Assembly: GCA_030220185.1 (NCBI GenBank)
Contig: JASPKZ010007295.1
Location: 280,501 to 344,500 of the forward strand
DNA from: Diploptera punctata
Lineage: Eukaryota > Arthropoda > Insecta > Blattodea > Blaberidae
Reading direction: 5' to 3'
DNA length: 64,000 nt
Below the pieces are notes generated by a model. It saw only the letters and a list, made by a program, of their open reading frames with translations. It was not told the origin of the DNA and made no database searches. Positions 10,781 through 21,953 of this stretch are shown one piece after another; position 1 is the stretch's first letter; every line of letters begins with the position of its first letter. The position numbers and the translations under genes are program-made.

Positions 10781-12066
10781 TACGGAGGGTTGTTTCTGAT
10801 CTCTGATAACAAATGATTTTTAAGTTTTACCTTAAGAAAAGCCGTGTCTCCACCATCGATCATGCTCTATTTGATGGCCTTCACCCGAGCTATGGCTCGG
10901 CATCTGAGTTTCCACTGCAGAAGATTCTTATGCAGCACAGCCATATCTAGAAGTTCCCACTCCTCTTTTGACGCTTTCCAGAGACCGTCTATTGTTCGAG
11001 GACGCCTGTTTCCCAGTGCCCTTTTGAAGAGTCCAATTGGACAAAAGTCCATCGGTGATGCATCAGGAGACTTCACTGGGATGTTGCTGAATGGAATAGT
11101 ATGTATTCCAATTTCCTGCTCCATTCTCTCCAGGAACGCCAGGGTTAAACCCGAAGTGTGACTGGAGGCCTTGTCTTGGTGCACCCAGACTTGGTTTTTG
11201 TCTGTACCATAGAGAGCTGGGATTTCAGTCGGGTAAATTGGAGTGAGAACTACTTCCTGGTAGTACTGAGAGTTGATTTTGGCCTTTTTAGCTACTCTAC
11301 GAATGGTCAGTTTTCCATTGTAGCAATATTCTGCGATGACCATAAATCCCTTGGAGAAACTTTCTCTGCATTCGGCATACCACTTTTGAAATTTTTTTCA
11401 CCCCTTTCTCTATAGTAAATTGCCCGGGGTTTGTTGCAGTCTCCTAGATGAACATATGCTTCATCAAGTGTGAACAAACATTTCCATTTTTCTCCTGCCA
11501 GGTGCTTTTCATAGAGTTTCCTGCTGTTGGTGCAGCGTTCTGCAATGTGACATGGCAACAATTTATGAACCCTGCTTTTGTGGCGCTTCTCCATGTTTAA
11601 ATATTTGTTTATTAAGATGTTTACAGTTTTAAGGGATATTCCAATCTGTTTGCAATCACCCTTTGTGTGGCTGGGTTACCACCAGAGATAAGGGCCTTGA
11701 CCTTTTTGATTACATCGGGGTGCGGGTAGTAGCAGGTTGTGAATTTGCCTTTTTTTTTCCTTTTGGAATTAATCCCAAGCGACCCTTTCCCTTTTTATGA
11801 AACACTGAGCTAATTCCACACTTTGACACCACAAAATTATGTTTTTTGCAAGCCTCAATAATCGCAGAATAACTATAATTAGCGTCGGAAAGGGCAAAAC
11901 GGGTCTACCTTCTTAGGCATTATGAGAGCAAGACGCGTGCGAGTGTAACAGAAGCAGCACACTGACTGGGTTGATCATCTCGGACGCTCCTGTCCTGATG
12001 ACTCACACTCCAACGTCACAATCTACTTGGCAAATCATTCTCAGAGATCGGAAACAACCCTCCGTA
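10781..12066 (-). mobile_element. Complete mariner-like element with broken DD41D transposase
   Basis: TA flanks terminal inverted repeats of about 40 bases that begin CGGAGGGTTGTTTC (10783) and match the right end at 12064. The transposase lies on the minus strand from an ATG at 11920 to about 10867, split by frameshifts into three blocks. The first is a helix-turn-helix-like region with SYSAIIEACKKHNFVVSKCG. The second holds LFTLDEAYVHLGD (first aspartate). The third holds VWVHQDKASSHTS (second aspartate) and SPDASPMDFCPIG (third). By my count 41 residues separate the last two aspartates, as in DD41D mariners. The size (1.29 kb) fits a full element. It is inactive through frameshifts. Confidence 0.85.
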
Positions 12067-12144
12067 GTTTTTAACTCTATATATTTCTCTTAGTTTAACT
12101 TCTCGGTTTGAATGCACCTTTACACAGGCCACGCCTTTGCTAAA

Positions 12145-12466
12145 CAGGAAGATTTTTTTTGTCCGATGCCACCAGGTTGTCTTTTATGACTTTCTAGCTT
12201 CCTGCCCTGGCATTGGCGGAACTGTAATCCATTTCTTAGGTTGGCTGGATGACGGAGTTACATTACCCCGGTTATATGATGAGTGATAAATGATAATGAA
12301 GCACCAGGAGCGTCCTCAACCTAAACTTAACCTAAATTCCAGACCATGGGTAAACGTAGGAATAATTCCCTTCAAGAAAAAATTCCTATGGTATGACCAG
12401 AAATCGAACTCGGACCTCGTAAACTGTAGTCAGAAATGCTAACCACTAGCCCATGAGGCTGGCCAC
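12145..12466 (-). mobile_element. tRNA-derived SINE, variant head with B2-like tail
   Basis: On the minus strand GGCCAGCCTCATGGGCTAGT is a tRNA-like A-box region, GAGTTCGATTTCTGG is the B box, and the tail has GACTCCGTCATCC-like and CCAGGGCAGGAAG-like parts similar to type B2. The head differs from the CACCGCTGTGG type. Confidence 0.5.
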
Positions 12467-12992
12467 ACAAAGAAACTAAAAAAAAAAACTACAATTTGAA
12501 CGAGAAAATTCTTAAACTATTGTATGCTCAGTGGTCTAACGATAATATAAGGCAGAGGCCCTTCAGAGCAGTAGTCACTTCCATCCCAGACGCCTTGTAA
12601 CAGTCTTCACTGTGGGATACATTATTTTATCACATCAGTTTGTGTTCTTTAAAAAGTCCAAACATGCCAGTCCAAGTTCCATAATTTTATGTCATGTGAT
12701 TGAGAAGAAACAATACAGTTAATAAAACTGTTTACAAAATCAGCAACAAAATGTACATTGTAATTAATTGCAATAAGCAATACTCAACTTACATTATGCA
12801 TTCTTAATACCAAAATACATTCAATTGCTCATCGCAAGGAAAGAACTTCTACACAATAATTTATCAGCAGAGAGAATGTGATGGCTTTGGCAATAACGCC
12901 GCAAAGACGTATTGGCTCCAATCCATATCCCACTAAATTCTGAGGGATTATAGTAGTGGATGTGATGCAGGAGAACTGTAAATATAATAGCC
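12467..12992. other. No supported feature
   Basis: AT-rich sequence with no gene. Confidence 0.3.
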
Positions 12993-13068
12993 CATAATAT
13001 AATATAATATAATATAATATAATATAATATAATATAATATAATATAATATAATATAATATAATATATA
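12993..13068. repeat. (AATAT)n pentanucleotide microsatellite
   Basis: About 15 uninterrupted copies of the 5-base unit. The minus-strand ORF over it is an artefact. Confidence 0.95.
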
Positions 13069-13392
13069 TCATTTGGTTAGAACGTTCAATCACGAATGGG
13101 ATAGATACATTTTTAAGGGTGCAATCGCGTGTATAGGTTCTTTCTGAAGAGAAGTAACATATCAGGCACTGTCAATGCAATTCAAAGCTGGACGTAAAAG
13201 AACAACTCAATATTTCATCAGAATACAGGCTTCAAATTCATTTACGTGTCGTATATATTAGTCACAAGTACTATGTCCGTAGGCCTACTTTACATCCTAA
13301 GGAAGGTAGATTCAGATATTTTTACACACAAACCTCGTATCCAGAGGTGATGACTAATCTGACAACTGATCTATCTGACAGACTATAGCGTG

Positions 13393-14301
13393 CTCATTTA
13401 TATTCAATCTCCGTCGTTATGACCACGTGTCTCCTTCATTTCAGGCCTTATCATGGCTACGCCTAAATGACAAAATAACTTTGCATTCACATACGTTACT
13501 ATTCCAAATTCTGCACACATATTTACCAAGTTATTTAACAACACGTTTTCAAAATTTATCGGCCCATCACAATTTAGGAACAAGATCACAAGACTCTTCT
13601 TTACTTTTGATACCACAGCACATCACATGTCTATACTCTGAATCTTACACACTATCTATGACTAGAGCATGGAACTCACTTCCCAGTCATGTCAGGGAAC
13701 GTCAATCGCTATGATTATTTAAATGCAAATTAACTGATATCTTAAGTTCGACACAATGAAAACATTAACTGGATAACAACTATATAGAGCATTCCATTAA
13801 TAATCATCTAGCAAGCTACTTACATTATTTTATATCATTTTAATTTTATTATATGACCCGCGCCGTAGCCGAGCGGTTAAGGTAGGAAGCCTTGGCGCAG
13901 AGCTACGGGACTTGCGCTGGTTCGAGTCTCCATGGGGGAAGAAATTTTCTCGGCTCCAGGTTGAGGAACCAGCTATAACGGCTGGGGGACTCGACATGCT
14001 AACCACATGTCACCCTACACTGGCTGTTGCTCATCTACCTCTGTGATTGACACATGTGGATGTGAAGGGCCAGCAGCCGGCTGGTAAAAGGGCAACCGCT
14101 GAAAAGTGGAATTTTATTATATTCTTTGTTTTTGTTAGTATTAGCTAGTATTAGATCATATCATCATTGTATTTTATCTAGTCTATATTTTAATAATATC
14201 TTAAAATTGTAATATGTATGTAATTTTTATATAATTCTACTATTCGCTGGTTGAGTGGAAGAGAAGGCCTTATGGCCTTAACTCTGCCAGCTAAAATAAA
14301 G

Positions 14302-14349
<48 letters not shown>
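13393..14349 (+). mobile_element. 5'-truncated L2/CR1-like LINE, interrupted by a SINE
   Basis: From about 13410 the frames read RRYDHVSPSF, then LSWLRLNDKITLHSHTLLFQ, TRSQDSSLLLIP and ARAWNSLPSHVRE-like tail. This is the post-reverse-transcriptase region shared with the longer copy at 43545-45400. The 3' end GGCCTTAACTCTGCCAG is followed by AATAAAGC and (ATT)n at 14307-14349. A SINE at 13855-14109 splits it. The tail ends about 75 bases before exon B. Confidence 0.75.
13855..14109 (+). mobile_element. tRNA-derived SINE (type A) with 13-bp target duplication
   Basis: The A box TAGCCGAGCGG and the B box GGTTCGAGTCT sit in a tRNA-like head. The flanks AATTTTATTATAT at 13842-13854 and 14110-14122 are identical, giving precise ends inside the LINE 3' UTR. 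It is the best-defined type A copy here. Confidence 0.88.
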
Positions 14350-14350
<1 letters not shown>

Positions 14351-14425
14351 ACATTAGCTACTAAACAGAGACCAATATTTTGTAGATCTTTGAGATTTCT
14401 GTAAAATGTTTGTACTTCGTTTCAG

Positions 14426-14591
14426 CTGGGTTTGGTCTGTTTCCGACTGAAAGGATCTGATGAACTAAATCAGAAGTTACTGAGCAGTATCAACGCTTCA
14501 GGCAAGATACACATGGTTCCTGCTTCTGTCAATGAAAAATACGTCATCAGATTTTGTGCCGTCGTTCAAAATGCTACGGATGAGCATATAG
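14426..14591 (+). CDS. Tdc2: Tyrosine decarboxylase, internal exon B (55 codons + 1 nt)
   Basis: The exon follows a cttcgtttcag acceptor and stops at the G before gtgagg. It begins LGLVCFRLKGSDELNQKLL, continues through GKIHMVPASVNEKYVIRF, and ends NATDEHI plus one base (phase 1). This is the C-terminal small domain of the decarboxylase. It joins in frame to exon A (phase 0) and to exon C, where G plus AT restores an aspartate. The LGLVCFRLKG block is conserved in tyrosine decarboxylases. The intron before it is 8,475 nt, filled with SINEs, a mariner-like element and an L2-like LINE that ends only about 80 bases upstream of the acceptor. No stop or frameshift is seen. Confidence 0.92.
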
Positions 14592-15124
14592 GTGAGGCTT
14601 TACAACTTATCTTTATGGGCCTATATAAAATGAGTGTAAGTCTAACTGTTTGTCTGTTTTTATTGGACTAAAAAACTAGTTGACCGATTTGAATTTCCCC
14701 CCCCCTTATCATTTAGAGATTTTTTTCTGGGACAATTGACGCATGTAACATATTACCAGATGTACTCTAGGGTCAGAGATAAAAAAAAAGAGGCATCGGT
14801 GCACTAAAAAATAAACTTCTTGGACGCTTGAATGGCTTACGCTGCCTAAACCATAACAAATACACAAATTAATGCACACCGACTTAAATATCTAAAAATA
14901 TATATATAAAAAGTCCGCGACAGCTCGTCTATCTTTTACTGATAACTCATATAACCATTTTTGTCTTTCAGCTCAATGATGCCAAGAATATCGGGATGAG
15001 TAAATTCCCGAGCAAGCGTAGCAGCGCACGGCTGTCATTATTTTACGGATAACTCACAATAACCAATTTTGTCTTTTAGCTCATTTAAGCCAAGAAGATC
15101 GGGATAAGTAAATTCCCGGGCAAC
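14592..15124. repeat. Start of long intron with a diverged short tandem duplication
   Basis: After exon B there is AT-rich DNA. Then 14936-15015 and 15052-15115 are diverged copies of one segment (GATAACTCA...AAATTCCCG, about 116 bases apart). It resembles degraded SINE-type sequence ending CGGGCAACATCGGGT. Confidence 0.45.
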
Positions 15125-16505
15125 ATCGGGTAATCAGCACAGGGCATTTATAAATATTTCCGATATAAATTTATAATTATTTTTCTATTACTTATTCAAC
15201 TAAACATACAAATACATTTAATTTATTTAGGCGTAACAGCGCATGTAGGGTATTAGCTAATTTATAATAAAATAATGTTCCTGCTATATCAGATGTGTTC
15301 CGTCTCACGTTAATAAACGTACTGGGCAATTGGATGATTCACATATAGGAAATAATTCTATTTAATAAGACTCAACAACTTAAATTTAAATATAACTTCA
15401 TTATATACGGTAATCAATCGTGTATTATTAAATAATGACCCGCCTCTTCATGCAAAGTCTGTCTTGACTTTTCCTCCAATGAAACATCTTTTCCTTTTTC
15501 ATTAAACATGAAATACTCGAGTACCATCACATTTAATAATAAATCCGGGCATAATAGTTTCGAACGTTAAGATACTGGCTATATACATGAACTCAATTAT
15601 TAAAGAATGGAGACTACAACCACATGGCAGTATACAGTTAATAGAGTATATAATTTAGACACCCTATTATTTGCAGATGACATTGTGTTTATAGCGAATT
15701 CAGAAGACGATCTACAACGTTCACTCCACTCTTTTCACCAAACTGCAATAAACTACAACATGGAAATCTCAACAGAAAAATCTAGTCATGGCTTCCCTAG
15801 GAAAAGACCCAGTTCGCAGTAAAATTGTTATTAATAATATAATATTAGAACAAACCAACACATTTAACTATCTCGGATACCAAGTTACATACGAAGAAGA
15901 AAAAGATTTTAGTTAAAAAATTATAAAATTTAACAGAGTAACAGGAATTATAAATAATATTTTCAAGCCAAACACAGTACAGCAACACGCACGAACTAGA
16001 ATTTATAAAACACTGGCCAGACCCATATTATGTTACGGCAGTGAGGCTTGGACAATTCGCAGTGTAGATGAACAAAGACTAACTGCGGCAGAAATTAAAT
16101 TTATAAGACGTACTGCGGGCTATTCAAGGACAGACCATAAAAGGAATTCTGACATTCTCAAATAATTACAAACAGAATCAGTCATGGAATATGTACAAAA
16201 ATACAGAAACAACTGGAAATCTCACGTACGAAGAATGAGCAGAACAAGACTACCACGTCAGATCTTAAATTACCAGCCACCAGGCAAGAGATCTTTGGGC
16301 AGACCCTTCAAACGTTGGATTGAGACCGTAACAGACCACTAGGTCTATCACATGAAAGGATGAAGAAGAAGAAGAAGATACTGGCTGAATTGATTACTGT
16401 CATTGGCTAACAAATGCCAGTTCAGAGGGTCGTGGTTAGAACGATTTTCCTTTAAGTTTTCTTTACGGGTTTCATTACTTATCATAAGTAATGCCACGAG
16501 TGATC
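15125..16505. repeat. Repeat block R3, copy 1 (interrupted by a LINE)
   Basis: The block starts CAGCACAGGGCATTTATAAA and ends TCATAAGTAATGCCACGAGT. It recurs as copy 2 from 16506 to 18160, starting with the same CAGCACAGGGCAT. Copy 1 carries a LINE at 15581-16374; copy 2 carries a different insertion at about 16641-17730. Outside the insertions the copies differ by few bases. No ORF of its own. Confidence 0.75.
15581..16374 (+). mobile_element. 5'-truncated LINE (RTE-like family C) with 12-bp target duplication
   Basis: The frames contain LLFADDIVFIANSEDDLQRS (the FADD catalytic motif), then an EISTEKS block. A frameshift near 15785 is followed by QTNTFNYLGYQVTYEEEKDF, SEAWTI, EIKFIRRTAGYSRTDHK and SLGRPFKRWIETV, and a (GAA)n tail. 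Identical AAGATACTGGCT flanks lie at 15569-15580 and 16375-16386. Frameshifts and stops make it dead. Confidence 0.85.
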
Positions 16506-16635
16506 AGCACAGGGCATCTAAAAATAATTCCGATGTATTTATAATTATTTTTCTTTTACTTATTCAACTAAACATACAAATACATTTAATTTATTTAGGC
16601 GTAACAGCGCATGTAGGGTATTAGCTAATTTATAA

Positions 16636-17122
16636 TAAAATAAATAATAGTTTTAAAAAACTAAAACAGCACGCATAATTAGAAAACCGAACTCAAAAAT
16701 GAAAAATAATTCTAATTTCCAACACGCCTGGGATAAATTTAAAGTGATCAACAAAAAAATCATCTCCAACACATATAGAATAAAACTAGAATTATCAACA
16801 AAAAGAAAATAATTTTACCATCAAAAGCGTGGGGTGGTTTATATCAATTAATATACTTTATAATAAACAGATATTGGTAAAAGTGACGTCTCTAAGAAGA
16901 ACATGTAAAAATCATAAAAAGCACCCCACGCTTTTGATGGTAAAATTATTTTCTTTTTGTTGATAATTCTAGTTTTATTCTATATGTGTTGGAGATAATT
17001 TTTTTGTTGACCACTTTAAATTTATCCCAGGCGTGTTGGAAATTAAAATTATTTTTCTTTTTTGAGTTCGGTTTTCTAATAAAGCGTGCTGTTTTAGTTT
17101 TTTAAAACTATTATTTATTTTT
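16636..17122. repeat. Fold-back repeat, ~200-base inverted arms
   Basis: The left arm (16636-16837) and right arm (16922-17122) are near-perfect reverse complements around an 84-base spacer. Arm landmarks are CTAAAACAGCACGC at the outer side and AAAAGCGTGGGGTG at the inner side. A single diverged right arm recurs at 35935-36115. No transposase is seen. Confidence 0.8.
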
Positions 17123-17210
17123 CAATTTTAATATTTTACAGAATAAGATAAGAATGTAAATATCTTTAAATTCCATACTATTGTAGTATGAGCTAAAAGT
17201 ATTACTCTTC

Positions 17211-17306
17211 TAAAAAAATCCTCCCCAGCCGGATTTGAACCAGTGACCTATGGATTACTGAAATTATATACCATTAGTTCACCGCTCTACCAACTGAGCT
17301 CTTACA
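17211..17306 (-). repeat. tRNA-like segment inside a repeat
   Basis: On the minus strand AGAGCTCAGTTGGTAGAGC makes a D-arm-like stem and CTGGTTCAAATCCGG makes a TΨC-arm-like stem. The anticodon region is too long and the acceptor ends do not pair. A damaged copy lies at 36205-36300. I read it as tRNA-derived SINE sequence, not a working tRNA. Confidence 0.55.
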
Positions 17307-17349
17307 ACGATTGACTAAAACGTCAAGTCCGTAACCTATTATGCCAGTT

Positions 17350-17667
17350 TTAATTTTTTTGATTTTCTGATGATTCTGGCCAGGAATTTAGAAATAAAAT
17401 ATGAAATTATTATAGTGTCACGGGTCCTTTACAAGTATACAAAGTTTCAAGTCGATCCAATGTCTCCAAGTGGGTGAAAATAGTGTTCAAAGATTCCGTT
17501 ACATAAATACAAAGACACTTTTTTTGATTTTCTGATGATTCTGGCCAGGATTTTAGAAAATAAATATGAAATTATCGTATTGTCACGGGTCATTTACAAG
17601 TATACAAAATTTCAAGTCGATTCAATTATTTTAAGTGGGTGAAAAACGCGTTGAAAGATTCAGTTAC

Positions 17668-17690
<23 letters not shown>
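17350..17690. repeat. Tandem duplication, 165-base unit
   Basis: GATTTTCTGATGATTCTGGC at 17361 recurs at 17526. The rest of each unit matches through GTCACGGGTC and ATTC(C/A)GTTACATA, ahead of a (GATA)n run at 17668-17711. Confidence 0.8.
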
Positions 17691-17710
<20 letters not shown>

Positions 17711-18137
17711 CAGGTCAAGCTAATATAAGCGTGTAATAATGTTCCTACTATATCAGATGTGTTCCGTCCCACGTTAATAAACGTACTGTGCAATTGGATG
17801 TTTCACATATAGGAAATAATTATATTTAATAAGACTCAATAACTTAAATTTAAATATAACTTCATTATATACGGTAATCAATCGTGTATTATTAAATAAT
17901 GACCCGCCTCTTCATGCAAAGTCTGTCTTGACTTTTCCTCCAATGAAACATATTTTCCTTTTTCATTAAACATGAAATACTCGAGTATCATCACATTTAA
18001 TAATAAATCCGGGCATAATAGTTTCGAACGTTAAGATACTGGCTGAATTGATTACTGTCATTGGCTAACAAATAACAGTTCAGAGGGTCGTGGTTAGAAC
18101 GATTTTCCTTGCAGTTTTTTTACGGGTTTCATTACTT

Positions 18138-18766
18138 ATCATAAGTAATGCCACGAGTGATTTCCAAATTATCGATAAATTCACGACTCACGAAGTGAGG
18201 AGTGAATTTATCTAGAGAATTTGGAAATCAAGAGTGGCATTTGTTAGGACTATTTAACGAATCAAATTAAGCTCTTTATTAACAAATAATTATTTGAATA
18301 TAGTTACCGGTGTTTTAAAATATTTATATAGTTAATGTAAACAGCGATGTTTGAAAACAAATTATAAATGTCAGGTTATGTATATTTACTGCAACTCGAT
18401 CATATTATTTATTGCCAAATAGGATCGCAATATTGTAGGAATGTACTCTAGTGGAGAAATAATGAAACATCAAACTATTATAATCAACGTTATAGGTTAA
18501 TAATTTATATTTTGAGAAAACAACTCAGTAAAATCACTGAATCTATTCATTATTTGCTATATTCAATGTATTTGTTTGAGAAAAATAATGGTCTAACCTG
18601 TTCAGAATATTAAAAAAGGAGGAGCTTTCTTTATCACAAAAGCAGGAGGTGATAAAGAGAAATCGATAAAGAGCGAGGTGAAACACGACTGTCATTGGTG
18701 TAATACAGAATTCATTGAAACGTGATTGGTCATTGACTACCATTTGCGACATGAGTTAAATAGTCA
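18138..18766 (-). repeat. Interspersed repeat R1
   Basis: Minus-strand copy. It opens with the hairpin end (CATAAGTAATGCCACGAGTG) and closes ATGAGTTAAATAGTC. The hairpin is intact, with arms meeting at CTCACGAAGTGAG. Confidence 0.65.
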
Positions 18767-18996
18767 TATAAAAGTGTTATCCAGTTGACCTAATGAGCTA
18801 TTATTAATCTAACGTGAGACCCATGTCCTAAATTTATGAACATAAAATAACCTTCTTCTCCTCTGCATGGTTATATGCCAGGCTAACAGCCAGTTCTGTT
18901 CAGAAACCTAGAATATTTCCAACGGTACTTTTGTTCTTCCAGGTGACTTTATCCGCCTGTAGGCCTATGTTGTCTTTTGATATACCATCATACATA

Positions 18997-19253
18997 CAAA
19001 GCATTTTCATGCTATGCTTTGCAGCTTTACTAGGGAATTGTAGGTGTGGTAGCTTCCCGTGCTTTCCACACCGGTGAAGGATGATGATGATGATGATGAT
19101 GGACGGATGATTTTCGGGGACCATTGGACCCTAAGTTTCCTGACATTTATCTTACAGGTGAGGAAAAACTGACAAAAGCCTTACCCAGGAGCCAGTCCTT
19201 ACCGGGCCAGGCTGCGTGACAAGGCAGCACGCTACCTTGAGACCACAACGGTG
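18997..19253 (-). mobile_element. tRNA-derived SINE (type B1)
   Basis: On the minus strand a CACCGTTGTGGTCTCAAGGT head, GGTCCAATGGTCCCCGAAAA, a CACCGGTGTGGAAAG box and a GCATGAAAATGCT tail. The B-box segment is partly deleted. Confidence 0.65.
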
Positions 19254-19746
19254 CACTCTTGATATAAAATCCATCATATTTAATCCATGTGAGATACGTC
19301 CAAATTCCATTTATATATGTTCTTATATACCCGTTCATTCAGTGCTTGAATATCCAGCTGTCTACTTATTTCCTCATTTCTAATTTTATCTCTCCCTATT
19401 TTATGTAGGATATTTCTTACGGTATTCATCCCATGTGTTCCTACGATCTATTTCGTTCTTACTGTATAAGCCCTGTCTCTGAGGCATAGATCAGTATTGG
19501 TCGTATCACTGCTTTATACATTTTATATTATATTTTGTTATTTAAATATTTATTCTTCGGGATTAAGAGCGGTTAGATACTCGCCTGTCACCGCTGGGGA
19601 CCCGAGATCGAGCCTTCTAACCTGCTTATAACCGCAGTTAGATGTTTCTAACCGTACTACCACAGTAATCGCTACTGTAAAGTGATGGTTTAAGATATCG
19701 TTAGAGTAATGAAGCGATTATCTATGTTACGAAAAATGTAATACTG
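19254..19746. other. Unassigned, with a SINE type C head fragment at 19560-19620
   Basis: The fragment reads AGAGCGGTTAGATACTCG and CCCGAGATCGAGCC, as in the head at 7660. Bases 19330-19550 resemble minus-strand LINE coding debris but no frame is convincing. Confidence 0.35.
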
Positions 19747-20291
19747 TATCACGATGCGAGGTTGGGAAGTGGTTTTTACAGAAGAGAGGAAATGTTTAAA
19801 ACCCGAGCGATAGCAAGGTTTTTAATTTCCGAGATTCCGTAAAACACTTTGCAAACGTGCGTTGTATATCATTTTTTGCGGGATGGTGTTTTCAAAATGA
19901 TAAATAATAGTAAAATAATAACATATTTGTTGGAAATATTTGCGTTCATTATACACAAGGTTAACGTGCGGACAACGTTCATTAGTTGAGACTGCAGCAA
20001 GTACGTATTTATTGTTTTATATTGTTTCAAATAAAGTTCAGTTAATTTAAAATGCAGCGATTTGTTTCGTATAATGTACATTAACACCATCTTTTGGATA
20101 TATTTTTGTATATACATTGTACGTAGTATACATAAAGGGCAGCGGTTTTACTTCCCGAACGTGGTTTGTAATATGTGGTATTAAAGTACAGTTTACTTAG
20201 GTTGGCAAACCCGAAATGCAGGAATTTGAACTTTCAATCATGGTCGCCATTACTGTAAGTATGTCAGAACGCACTATCGCGCAAAAAAAGT
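19747..20291 (+). repeat. Interspersed repeat R2, copy 1
   Basis: From ACGATGCGAGGTTGGGAAGT to CGCACTATCGCGCAAAAAA. A second copy lies at 29071-29655, and the last 150 bases recur at 42965-43112. There is no stable ORF. The type is unknown. Confidence 0.65.
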
Positions 20292-20356
20292 ATTTCGTTA
20301 TGGGCAAAAAGGTTTGTTGTACTAATTGCCAACCTTATTTACAAACCCAAATGTTT

Positions 20357-20988
20357 ATCATAAGTAATTCCACGAGTGATTTCCAATTTATGTAAAGAAT
20401 TTTGAAATCAAGAGTGACATCTGTTAGGACTATTTAACGAATAAAATTAAGCTGTTAACTCACAAATCATTATTTAAATGTAGTTATTTTAAAACATTTA
20501 TATATTTAATGTAAACGGCGATGTTTGAAAACAAATAAGAAACGTTTGTTATGTTTCATTTGTTCATCACTGTAACCAGATCATATCATTTATTGCCAAA
20601 GGATCGCAACATTGTAAGAATGCACCCTAGCGGAGAAATAAAAATCAAACTGTATATAACCAGCATTATAGGTTATTAATTAATTTCTGATGTCCTATGA
20701 TGTAAATTATATTTTTCTGGAATGTTAATTCCTGGGAAATAATACGTTTAAGAAAGTGAAAACAGTGGTTTCTTTTTATTGTGGTATAATCAATTACTAC
20801 GAATGTTTTACTATTATATCCCGCAAGCAGCATCTGTTTACATTTGTGCACTATATATATAATCTGGTAGCCGTATTTGTTAGAGGGTCAGTCACTGCAA
20901 AATAATGATTGTGATTGGTTGTAAATCAAACTTCATTGAAATGTGATTGGTCATTGACTCCCATTTGGGGAATGAGTTAAATAGTCCA
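20357..20988 (-). repeat. Interspersed repeat R1
   Basis: Minus-strand copy from ATCATAAGTAATTCCACGAG to AATGAGTTAAATAGTC. The terminal hairpin is reduced by a deletion of its middle. Confidence 0.65.
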
Positions 20989-21464
20989 TATAAAAATTTA
21001 GACGCACATAGGATATAAAAAAAGAGAGAGAACCAACGAAATGTAGGCTAGAAGTTGGCAGAGGAAACCCAGTTAAGTACACTTGGAAGAGTTAATCTTG
21101 AGCTAAACATACATTAAAAATAATCAAAGTATATACACACATTCAAGATTGAAAGCGGAAACAAGAAATAAACGTCACCACTTAGACTAACGGTGTGGGG
21201 ATACCCTCTGGCATAAATTAATTTAAGATCTCACAGCATTCAACCTACACATTATACACATCCGTACACAATCCTACTTTTTCTGTTTGACTTCTAGACA
21301 TCAGCTCATATTGCTCATCGTTTAGTCACCTCAGCCTAGCTTGGGTCCCTATAAATTATTGACGACATTAAAGCCAGGAGTACAATCTTGTACAATACGA
21401 GTAAGCATATGTCGTCTTTTATATTGAACTTTTATAGGAAAAAAATCATTATGAGGTTTAATTT
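20989..21464. other. No supported feature
   Basis: AT-rich intron sequence without a recognised gene. Confidence 0.3.
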
Positions 21465-21953
21465 AAGATTAAATTAAAATGTTTCACACCTCACCTCATA
21501 TCCAGTCTTCTAACTAGACTGGTTTTGAAGCCTGGGCAGCTTCATCTTCAGTAATTTCCCGTCGACTGATGAGGAAGAAGCAGTTCTTCTGATCAACATA
21601 TTAGTCGACGAGAAATTACTGAAAATGAAGTTGCCCAGGCTTAGAAATCTGTCTAGTTAGAAGAAGAGAATAGGAATATAATAGTAGGAATAGTAGGATT
21701 ATTAATTATAGTTATTTTATGGGGTTCTATGTTAAGATGACTAATTTTTCCTACACCTTCATTTATTTGTTTACCTCTACATTTAAAATTGTTAGTAATT
21801 TTTGTTCTAAGAACTGCGAATACATATGATTGGATGATAGCTACAGCTGACTCTAACATCAGAAGGGCAATTTGGGTAAGTAGAAGGGGAGAAAGAAGAG
21901 AAGGGTCTGTAACAGGATATGAGGTGAGGTATAAAACATTTTAATTTAATCTT
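21465..21953. mobile_element. Non-autonomous element with nested inverted repeats
   Basis: Outer inverted ends of 39 bases (21465-21503 and 21915-21953, with CACCTCACCTCATATCC) enclose a second hairpin with arms of about 65 bases (21506-21575 and 21598-21664, with AGCCTGGGCAGCTTCAT). No transposase is present. The superfamily is unknown. Confidence 0.6.

Larger units (their letters stand above)
16506..18160. repeat. Repeat block R3, copy 2, with a fold-back insertion
   Basis: Matches copy 1 at 15125-15260 and 15270-15580 plus 16387-16505. It is split at about 16640 and 17730 by the hairpin/tRNA-like element, and is empty at the LINE target (AAGATACTGGCT at 18033-18044). It runs directly into a minus-strand R1 repeat. 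Confidence 0.7.

Noticed and set aside
17211..17306. Possible functional tRNA gene on the minus strand
   Set aside because: The D and T arms look right, but the acceptor stem does not pair, the anticodon region is too long, and a damaged copy lies in the same repeat context at 36205-36300. It is repeat sequence.
15125..18160. LTR retrotransposon with two direct repeats (R3 copies)
   Set aside because: The two blocks are direct repeats but abut each other, and no gag, protease, integrase, primer-binding site or polypurine tract is seen.
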